DNA of 64,000 nucleotides, from contig NC_092334.1 in assembly GCF_046630445.1 (NCBI RefSeq), positions 105,161,501 to 105,225,500 of the forward strand, in the 5' to 3' direction. This document shows, piece by piece, positions 55,324 through 64,000 of the stretch (position 1 is its first letter; every line of letters begins with the position of its first letter). The translations under genes were made by a program, and so were the position numbers. A model generated the notes under the pieces. The model was not told where the DNA came from. It worked only from the letters and a program-made list of their open reading frames with translations, and ran no database searches. The DNA is from Rutidosis leptorrhynchoides. Lineage: Eukaryota > Streptophyta > Magnoliopsida > Asterales > Asteraceae.

Positions 55324-56308
55324 TCACTGAATATCCTAATAGTTATAAATATAAAAATTATATAAGTTATCAAATTAATAGACTTTTCTGCTTTTGCCCA
55401 CGTTTCTAATAGCCAAAAGATTCAGCAGGGAGCAGGATCCTTTAAGTCGGAAAATCCACAACTCAGCCACTAACAAATCCAACTATTACTACGAAGCAGA
55501 AAATTTTGGACGTCTATCAATTTAACCGCTTAAAATAATTTTTCCGTCGAAGTTTGAAGAAAATAAAGAAAATTCTATGTCCTAGAAACTAGAGCGTAGA
55601 AATGAGAAAAAAAAAACGCGTCGAAAAATAAGAATCAAAAAACAAACGTCGAAAAATAAAAAGTCGAAAAACAATAATAAGAAAGTAGAGCGTCGAAACT
55701 TAAAAGTCTAAGAACTAAATATTAAAACTTGCGTCTAAAGGTATTAAAGCTTAAAAAGAATTCTAAATCAAAAACGGCAATTACTTAAAAGGCACTAAAA
55801 TTTATTTAAAACTAAGGCGATAAGCGACGTCGTAAGATTCTAAAGCGCCTAAATCTTAATATTAAAAAAAAACTAAACCCTAATTACTAATTAATAATAA
55901 TAATAATAATTAAACGTAACCCTAATTGTACGTCTGAGGTAACAGACCTGTCACCTCAGCTCATGCGATCGCATGAGTTGAGGGTTATTTTCCCATGCGG
56001 TCGCATGGTGTATGGATCCAGGCCACTTCTTGGGCTGCTACAGTAACCAGCCCGTTTACTTATTATTTTTTAGTTTTACAAAATTAATATATAGGTTATA
56101 TTTAAAACTATATTTTAAAAAAATACTTTTATACTTTAAATAAATAAAAAAATATAAACTTTTTAATTTAAACACTTAAATAGATAAATATACTTTTTTA
56201 TATTTTTGTATTTTAAAACTTATATAAAATTATATTTTTACAAAAATAGCTTAAAAAGTAATATATTTTTTTTAAGAATATAACGTAAAAATATAGCGTT
56301 TCGCCGGG
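55324..56308 (-). other. Gypsy 2 unit A leader
   Basis: Non-coding. 55324-55858 matches the leader of unit B (63347-63883); the two then diverge abruptly. The A-specific part has an AAT tract, a palindrome pair (55960-56008) and GCTACAGT at 56037-56044, features otherwise seen in the solo LTR family. Confidence 0.75.
55960..56008. promoter_or_regulatory. Palindrome pair in Gypsy 2 leader, no TATA
   Basis: CTCATGCGATCGCATGAG (55960-55977, centre 55968.5, perfect) and CCATGCGGTCGCATGG (55993-56008, centre 56000.5, one mismatch), again exactly 32 bp apart. No TATA box lies 30 bp to either side. Confidence 0.75.
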
Positions 56309-56325
56309 TCCTGGCAACGGCGCCA
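56309..56325 (-). promoter_or_regulatory. Primer-binding site of Gypsy 2 unit A (tRNA-Asp type)
   Basis: The minus strand reads TGGCGCCGTTGCCAGGA, close to the tRNA-Asp-complementary site known from Athila/Tat elements, six bases inside the LTR. Confidence 0.88.
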
Positions 56326-56331
56326 AAAACT

Positions 56332-58251
56332 TGATGTGTGCGAAGGTGTATACGAAATACTATTATCTTTACTACGAAATACTACAAAATATGATACAAG
56401 TTTTAATTAATTTACGGATGGGATATACCTAAACCTTGCTACAACACTATAGACAGTGTACCTAATCGTAGAGTAGTGTAGTTTTTAGTAATTCTGGTTC
56501 GTTCCACAGGGAGACGGATTATTGTGTACACTATATTTTTAAACAATTATATTAGTAATATAGTAGTATTATTATTATTATAAAAGGGGGTTTTACAGTT
56601 TAATGATCGGTTTGTCGATTTTATATTTTAAGCGTAAAGATAAATGACGATAATATAAATAACAGAATTTAAATTGCGATAAAGTAAATTGCAGTAATTA
56701 AAATGACAGTAAATAAAGGTACGATGAAATATGAAATAAAAGTATTATGCTTATTTAAACTTCCGTAATCATGATGTTGACGTTTTGATTTTAATTTATT
56801 TATCTGGGTTAATTGTCCTTTGTCCTGGATTTATTTGATACCTATCTGGTTTTTGTTCATAATAGTCCATCGGTCATAATTATAAAATGCTCGTCAAATT
56901 AACCTTATTCCCGAAGTCAAATATTCCAACTAATTAGGGATTCGAACTGTAACAAGGTTTTAATACTTTGTTTAATGATTACACCAGGTTATCAACTGCG
57001 TATAATCAAAGGTTTTAATACTTTGTTAACAATTACACCAATTACCCTTGTATGTAATCCACCCCTATTTTAATAAGATATGAACATTAATTTACCCACT
57101 TGATCAGTTTGAATAATCAATTACCCAACCCGAATAATTAATTAAATGATCGTAAAAGATGTCGTATAAACATCATTAAATAGGACATGCATAATCATTT
57201 AATAATTATTAGATTAACTAATTTGAAGATAGGTTCGAAAGATTCCAATGAGCTATCATTCGATTAGACAATACCCCCCCATCTATTAATAGTTCATAGT
57301 CCAATGTCCACAAGTATCGGTCTTTTGTCCAAACCCGAATTATGGTACAAAATCCAATAACCCCGTCTTTAATATTTAGTCTAACATCACGATTACTTTG
57401 GCTTAAATAAGCATAATAATAACTTAGTTACGAGACATTAATGTAAAAAGGAAGAACATAGCTTACAGTGGTGATTAATCGCGTAGCGTTACACGGACAG
57501 AGTTCCGACTTTAAAACCCGTAAAACAATTCTTACAATAACCCAATTATTATTAATCTTATATTAAACTGAATATTATAAATATAAATATAAATATAACA
57601 TACAGAAAGAAAGAGAGAAAATAAGTGTGAAGAGGTGTCTTTCATTCGGCAGAAATCGTTGCCTTTTATAGCACTTGGCCAACTTTTCAGGGCCATGCGA
57701 TCGCATGGCCTTGATGCCTTGTTACCATGCGATCGCATGGCAGGCTACTCCAGCTCACATTGCAATTAAAACATGGGCGTCTGCTGAATTATTATAATAT
57801 ATAATATAATATATATAATTATATATAATTATATATATATTATATTATATTCTTGTGCATAGTAGACTTGTAATTTTAGGTCTGTTGTCTCGCGCGTTGA
57901 TGCTCGGTTTATGTCTCGGTTCCGGATTTTCGAACGTCCTTTCGTACGCGTAGATATCTTGTACTTTGCGTTTTGCAATTTGTAATTTGCACAAAAAAAT
58001 ATTTTCCTTAACTCCCAAAATCCGCGCAAGTCTTTAAATCACTTTTAGTGGCACTTTTGAGTGCACTATGACTTTAGTGGCACTTTTCAGGCTTTAGTGG
58101 CACTTTTTCTTCAATTCTATAATCTTCGTGCTTCGTCTTCATATTTATTTATTTAAACGATTTCAAATTAAAAATAGAATAATTACAACTAAAAACTTTA
58201 CATATTGGGATGATATTGCGACTAAATATATGTTCATTTGGAGCACTATCA
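56332..58251 (-). repeat. Gypsy 2 LTR shared by units A and B
   Basis: On the minus strand it begins TGATAGTGCTCC and ends CACACATCA; 1920 bp. A primer site lies on its left (A side) and a polypurine tract on its right (B side), so it is at once the 5' LTR of A and the 3' LTR of B. It carries the double palindrome and a TATA box. Confidence 0.88.
57665..57740 (-). promoter_or_regulatory. Double palindrome plus TATA box, Gypsy 2 LTR
   Basis: CCATGCGATCGCATGG (57725-57740, centre 57732.5) and GGCCATGCGATCGCATGGCC (57691-57710, centre 57700.5), both perfect, lie 32 bp apart. TATAAAAGG on the minus strand begins at 57670, 30.5 bp past the nearer centre. Confidence 0.85.
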
Positions 58252-58266
58252 AATATCCCCACACTT
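58252..58266 (-). promoter_or_regulatory. Polypurine tract of Gypsy 2 unit B
   Basis: The minus strand reads AAGTGTGGGGATATT directly before the LTR start TGATAG. Confidence 0.8.
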
Positions 58267-60628
58267 AAACGTTACTTGTCCGCAAACAATACAGAACTTG
58301 AAATTAAATCACACTTCACTCGAATCACTTTTTTATTCTCACACTTTATACATCAGTAATTTTGATACGGCGGTATAAACAATGATAGTAACATTGTGGT
58401 TTACAGTCCCACATGACTATGAAAATTTAGATCCTTTAAGGAAATTGGATCTTTATGAAAACATTTTATCTTTTGAAAATTCATTCTAGCTTTTATCCTA
58501 GATAAGTTTTCCGGAATAACCCTTCACCGGTGTTTGCAAAATATTTTTGTGGGTTGCGTGGGTTTCAGATTTGAAAATTTTAGTTCAAAACTTGCGGTTT
58601 TGTGTCACCCACTTGCTAACCTTGTATTCGGAAAGCAACACGTCCAGTATACTTGTCTCGTATATTACCTTTCGGTAAACTACCGTCCGGTTGTAAAGGA
58701 AAGTGATGAACAAGCAACTGTTAAGGCAATGTCTAATGACATGCAGATGTTCATGGTCCACAACGTGTCGAATGCAATTACTATCCTTTGTAGGAGAAAT
58801 AGTAAAGATCACCCTATAATTTTTTGATCTGGCACAAGGTCCTGTATTCGACCATGCTATGCAACCACCGTTCTTACGGTTGATACATGATTTGGTTCAG
58901 GTGACCTAACGAATTCTGATGAATTCTCAGGATTTTACGTTCAATGGTAATGAATGCATTGAAAATAGGTTTTCAGAAAACAAATCGGTTTTATTTTTGA
59001 TCAAAATAATTTCTCGTTCAAGCTCGAGTTTAGATATCAACGAATTTCATGAGTTTGTAATTCTCAATCTTTAAGGTCAATCTCAAGGATTGAGTAACAT
59101 CAGGCTTAAAAGCTGATTTTTAATCTTTTAAGGAGATTATCCTTTCTGGGGGTCTGGTTCATTAGTCTTATCAAGCTAATTTGCATGGCGCCCTCCCCAT
59201 TTTACGAGACAGATCCTCTCATGGATAGGATAAGTCTGACCACTTGGCGACCCTGTTTGATGCTGAGGTCCGTGGATTTCCTACTGATTTTAGAGATGAC
59301 TTTTCTAGATTTTTCGTCAACCTACAGCTGGTCTGGACGACAACTTCCTGACCTAAATCAAGAAGCGCGTGTCTTTTTCGGAAGACTTTACTTCCTTTTA
59401 ATGATGGAATTGATTCATCATGTAGATCCATCTATTCTTTCAAAGGTATTACAATAAATCGGGTAAAACTGATTAGTTTAGTCCAAAGCAAAAGTACCTG
59501 CAATAATCTGTACCAAATATGTGATATGTGTTTTAAAGAACTTGGTAAATTCTTCTCACACTTAGCTTTTTTTTATTCTTTTCTTTGCCTTTTTATTCTC
59601 TTCTATTCCATTTTAAATAAATTCAAGAATTTTGGGTTGTTTCTCCATTTATGTTCTCTCCGAGGTAACAATAATTTCGGTATTAACACCTAGTTTTATC
59701 GTTCATAAATATGTATAAACATGATTTTGAATTCATTTAATTGAAAATTTTTCAAAATTTCACAAAATTTGGCAATTAAACTAAGTGTAAACCCGAGAGA
59801 ATTTATAACCTTTCCCCACACTTGAGATCATGCAATGCCCTCATTTGTATGAAATCAAATTATAATTATAAATTCATGAGGGTGATTAGTGTAGAAAAGT
59901 GAATAAAAATACCGAGTTTGCAAACATATTATTTTATATCACATTTGATATTTTGCGTCTTATCGTCAAAATTAGTAGCTTTTGCTGAACTTAATGTCAG
60001 TCTTTGAAAGTGCGCTGTTTTACCCTGTTTTGTACATAAGATAAACTACAAATATACATAATATTTTTATTATATTATTTTTTTATAAAACCTTTATTTA
60101 TTAAAACAATTTAAATGAATAATTTTTTAAAATTTTGTTTCCTTTTACTTTAGGTAGTTTCGGTATGTTTATCTAGTCTTTCCCTCGAGAAAATTTAAAA
60201 TTTGTCATTTTTAAAGTGATTGTTTTAAAAGCAAAGATTTTTGGGGTTTTTTTTAATTTTTTGGTATACTTTAGATCAATAAAATTAAAAATAATGATAA
60301 CAAAATTTTTCGCCCCGCCCTCGGGTAAAGCAATTTCGATTCTATGATCTAGTCTTTAACTTACGATGAATTTTAGAAATCATTTTTTTAAACTTAATGA
60401 AATAAAGTAAATTTTGTTTTTAAATTCACACAAAACTTAAATTTAAAAAGCGTATTAATTTTGATACAAAACCTACAAAAGAAAAATTCAGAATGGGGGA
60501 AGAAAACTAGTTCTTTAGTGTCTGCTAGTGGAAAAGACCAATCGGATTCTATTCTCGGAACTACACGAGAACAGAACAACTAACTCTAGATAGCGTTTTC
60601 TTTTTAGAACATTTGAATCTCCCCACAC
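58267..60628 (-). other. Long non-coding 3' region of unit B
   Basis: 2.36 kb between the stop codon and the polypurine tract with no recognisable domain on either strand. Plus-strand ORFs at 58534 and 59185 look incidental. It includes AAGTGTGGGG copies at its two ends and at 59814-59823. Confidence 0.65.
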
Positions 60629-60961
60629 TTAGGTAGCTGTGGTGTCGAAATTGTGATTAACTTCATTGTCAATTTCTTTTGGACCATAATCAACATGCAT
60701 ATCTGTGACTTTTGCTTTAAGCCATTGGTCGGATTCCTGTGTAATATCTACAAATTCAACTAGTTTCGCCTTTTCTTTAGGCAACCGATTGGATACTAAC
60801 CGGTTACATAACTTAAAGTTCTCCTTGGTTCTAGCATCGTGAATCCATTTAATAAGTTTCTTCATTGAACTGTTAATAAGGGGATCATTTAATTTCGTAT
60901 TAACAATGGGGTTCTTTGTTATCAGGTCAACATTAGGTTTTACTTCATCTTCCCCACACTT
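60621..60961 (-). repeat. AAGTGTGGGG motifs at the end of the gag-protease ORF
   Basis: Two of four exact, same-strand copies in unit B (60621-60630, 60952-60961; the others are 59814-59823 and 58257-58266). The one at 60621 overlaps the TAA stop; that at 60952 is within the ORF. Confidence 0.85.
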
Positions 60962-63346
60962 AGGCGATTTATTATTATTAAGCACTACCGTTGGAGTTGG
61001 TAAAATAATATGGTTCTTACCAATCGTTTTTGTTGGTTCAACGGTTTTGGATGGTGGAGATTTAGTCTTTCAACAAACAAAGGTGACCGATTTTTCACCA
61101 TCACTAAGTGTCATTCTACCCTCTCTTACATTAAATAACGCCCTGGTGGATGCTAAGAATGGTCGACCTAAAATTAGAGGAACGTTTGAGTCCTCTTCTA
61201 TGTCAATGACAATAAATTCGACTAGAAAGGTTAAATTACCTACTTGAACGGGTAGGTTGTCAGTAATTCCAACTGGGTGCCTAATGGTTTGATCAAAGAG
61301 TCAAACACTCATCTCCGTTGGACTTAACTCACCTACTCCTAATCTCTTATATAATGAAAGAGGCATAACACTCACACTCGTACCTAAATATGCTAGTGCA
61401 TCATACATGACACAATCACTAAGTAGACAAGGAACAATAAATTCACCCGGATCACCCAACCTGGGTGGAAGTTTTGGTGGAACTGTCTTCATCGGGTTTA
61501 TTTCTACGATTTTTGTTTCTTGTACTTTCTTATTCTTCTTCTTCTTTCCAGAGGTATCACAAACTTTATTACCTATTACTTGCTCATACTCAACTCCTTT
61601 TCTTGGAAATGGGATGGGTGGTCTGTAGGGTGCCACCACTGGCTTTACATACTCGGGTGGTGGTGGTGGTGTAACTTCTTCATTGTTACTCACATCTAAA
61701 ACCTTCCCATCTTCTGCAGCTGGTTTTTCATAATTTGTTGACACCATATTAACATTTTCATTCCGAGGATTTACTTCAGTATTACTCGGTAGCTTTCCTT
61801 GTTCCCTCTCACTCATCATGCTAGCAAGAGTACCTACGTGTTTTTCTAGATTCAAAATGGAAGCTTGTTGAGTTCTTAATGACTAATCAAACCTCACATT
61901 CGTTTGGGTTTGAGATGTAATAAATTGTGTTTGAGATTCCATTAGCTTTGCCATCATTTCTTCCAGATTTGGCTTTTTCTCTTCGGTTTGTTGTGGTGGT
62001 TTATACAAGCTAGGTCTTTGTTGATTGAAAGTGTTGTTTTGAGTTAGTTGGTTATTCGGACCTTGTTGGTTGTACGAGTTATTGTTGGGTCCATTTGGAT
62101 TGTAAAGAATGTTTTGATTTCGATTAAAGTTTGGCCTTGGCGGTTGATAATTATTTTGATAATTATTTCCCGGCCTTTGGTTCATGTAGGAAACATTCTC
62201 ACGTTGTTCCATCGTTTGCTCGATGTGACAATCTTTCGTTAAGTGTGGTCCACCGCATTGCTCACAACTGATTCGTATTGCGTGAATATCTTTAGTCATC
62301 TTTTCCATTCATCTCGCGAAAGCATCTATTTTTACGGAAATGGAATCAAAGTCATGGCTAGAATCGGCTCTAGCCTGTTTAAATGAACGAAAGATATCTT
62401 TTTCTTGATGCCACTCATGAGAGTGGGAGGCTGTGTTATCAATAATCTTGTGAGCTTCGGTTGTGGTTTTCTTCATAATGGAACCACCAGCTGTTGTGTC
62501 GATGTCTTTTCGTATAGCAACGTCGAAACCTTGGTAGAATATTTGTACTATTTGATAAGTGTCTAAACCGTGCTGAGGACATCCTCTCAACAATTTTTCG
62601 AATCTTGTCCACGCCTCATATAATGTTTCATTTGGCTTTTGCGTGAACGTAACAATTTCTCCTTGAAGTCTCACGGCTTTAGATGCTGGAAAGAATCTTT
62701 TAAGAAATTTCTCAACTAAGACATCCCATGTGTCAATCGCTCCTTCGGGTAACGATTCTAGCCAATCTTTGGCTTCTCCCTTTAAAGTCCAGGGAAACAA
62801 CATGAGATAGATCTGTTCATCCTCAACTTCTCTGATTTTGAATAGAGTACAGATCCTATTAAAGGTTCGAAGATGTTCGTTTGGATCTTCTTTTGGCGTA
62901 CCACTATATTGGCATTGATTAGTTACCATGTGTAGGATTTGTCCTTTGATTTCGTAATCTGGCGCATTAATATCTGGTTTAATAATGGCGTGACCTTGGT
63001 CCGTGCTTGTGGCTCTCGTTCGATCTTCCATACTTAGAGGTTCCGTTATTTCCATATTTGAAATTGTCGAATCCGAATCACTAGATGATTCTAATTTAAC
63101 GGTTTGTGGTTCAGGAGGAATGATTAGTGGGTCAGGATCTTGGAATTGTCCTTGAATATCCTCTGGGTTCTCAATTGTGAAGTCGGGTTCAAAAAATGGT
63201 TTATAGAAAATTTGAATTGGAGTACTTGTTCGACTAGATGATGATTCTAAAGAAAAATCAACAACGGCAATATTAGCTAGATGTCTTGATCTGGTTACAG
63301 GAGGTGAACGTATGAAAGGTGGTGAACGTTTTGCTCGTGCATTCAC
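60629..63346 (-). pseudogene. Gypsy 2 unit B gag-protease ORF with four nonsense codons
   Basis: A single 906-codon frame without any frameshift, broken by TGA 62309-62311, TAG 61883-61885, TGA 61301-61303 and TGA 61070-61072; all four could derive from C-to-T changes. Order: capsid ([57 protein letters not shown]), knuckle CEQCGGPHLTKDC, an Asn/Gln-rich linker, then a Tat/Athila-type protease ending in LILGRPFLAST. The catalytic Asp expected in the LA-D-LG motif is Tyr (ALAYLGTS), so protease would be inactive. After it come about 120 codons of unrecognised sequence and TAA. RT is absent. Confidence 0.88.
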
Positions 63347-64000
63347 TGAATATCCTAATAGTTATAAATATAAAAATTATATAAGTTATCAAATTAATAG
63401 ACTTTTCTGCTTTTGCCCACGTTTTGAATAGCCAAAAGCTGCAGCAGGGGGCCAGGATCCTTTAAGTCGGAAAATCCACAACTCATCCACTAACAAATCC
63501 AACTATTACTACGAAGCAAAAAATATTGGATGTCTATCAATTTAACCGCTTAAAATAATTTTTCCGTCGAAGTTTAAAGTAAATAAAGAAAATTCTATGT
63601 CCTAGAAACTAGAGCGTAGAAATGAGAAAGGAAAAAAACGCGTCGAAAAATAAGAATCGAAAAACAAACGTCGAAAAATAAAAAGTTGAAAAACAAAAAT
63701 AAGAAAGTAGAGCGTCGAAACTTAAAATTATAAAAACTAAATATTAAAACTTGCGTCTAAAGGTATTAAAGCTTAAAAGGAATTCTAAATCAAAAACGGC
63801 AATTACTTAAAAGGCACTAAAATTTATTTAAAACTAAGGCGATAAGCGACGTCGTAAGATTCTAAAGCGCCTAAATCTTAATCTAAAGAAAAAGCACTTA
63901 AGGGAATTTACGGCAAAGCCTAAAAATCTAGAAATATAAAAGTTTCTACGGCAAGATACTAAGTTTAAAATTAAATACGAACGATAAAAATACAAATTAC
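63347..64000 (-). other. Gypsy 2 unit B leader, partial
   Basis: Non-coding, matches 55324-55858 up to about 63883; the rest is specific to B. It holds short runs of GTCGAAAAA and AAACGTCGAAA. Confidence 0.75.

Larger units (their letters stand above)
54592..58251 (-). mobile_element. Gypsy family 2, unit A (5' LTR, leader, start of gag)
   Basis: On the minus strand: LTR (58251-56332), primer site, about 980-bp leader, then the first 240 codons of gag up to the Gypsy 1 LTR. Everything downstream is absent. The same gag is complete in unit B. Confidence 0.88.
58252..64000 (-). mobile_element. Gypsy family 2, unit B (gag-protease element, 5' end outside window)
   Basis: On the minus strand from the right edge: leader, a 2.7-kb gag-protease frame, 2.4 kb of non-coding sequence, a polypurine tract and the shared LTR. 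No RT, RNase H or integrase motif is visible between protease and LTR. Its 5' LTR and primer site lie beyond 64000. Confidence 0.87.

Noticed and set aside
58534-59457. Plus-strand ORFs of 90-97 codons
   Set aside because: No domain; they lie antisense in the non-coding 3' region of a minus-strand element.

Overview
This is a gene-poor, AT-rich, repeat-dense plant nuclear window. Nothing in it is bacterial: there are plant-type LINE, Copia, Gypsy, Helitron and MITE sequences, a plant cytochrome P450, and long (TA)n and (AAT)n tracts. The look of the repeats and the CYP96-type P450 suggest a core eudicot, plausibly Asteraceae; that placement is inference and no search was run.

Layout. 1-3654: minus-strand L1-type LINE, cut by the window edge and 5' truncated. 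4374-5084: foldback element with interleaved arms. 5689-17597: large minus-strand LTR element (about 2.54 kb LTRs, perfect 5-bp TSD, tRNA-iMet primer site) with almost no coding capacity, holding a nested solo LTR at 8532-11079. 19124-23439: solo LTR of the same family as the nested one, opposite strand, swollen by microsatellites. 23533-28131: non-autonomous Helitron. 29405-29895: MULE-like MITE with seven short palindromes. 30417-31973: intact single-exon CYP96-type P450, the only convincing intact host gene. 32572-40397: Copia element 1 (477-bp LTRs, TSD TATAA), defective, with extra ORFs after pol. 42397-42660: fragment of a HIPL (hedgehog-interacting-protein-like) gene. 42936-43203: minisatellite. 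43541-47374: Copia element 2, cut off within protease. 47375-54591: Tekay/Del-like Gypsy element 1 whose RT, RNase H and integrase are replaced by a piece of gag from Gypsy family 2. 54605-64000: two head-to-tail Gypsy family 2 units (Tat/Athila-like, tRNA-Asp-type primer site) sharing one LTR at 56332-58251; the second is a gag-protease element without RT.

No transposable element here is autonomous. RT sequence survives only in the LINE and in Copia 1, both broken by stops and frameshifts, so the recently moved elements (LTR pairs about 1% divergent) must have been mobilised in trans.

The most interesting signal is regulatory. In two unrelated LTR families a pair of short palindromes with core ATGCGATCGCAT lies exactly 32 bp apart centre to centre, the nearer one 29.5-30.5 bp before a TATA box. 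A fourth 32-bp pair, without a TATA box, lies in the Gypsy 2 leader. Also notable are a recent repair-like capture that fused foreign gag in frame to a Gypsy protease/RT linker, a small pre-gag ORF type seen in two different elements, an AAGTGTGGGG motif repeated along a gag-protease element, and a UAAUG stop-start overlap in the LINE.
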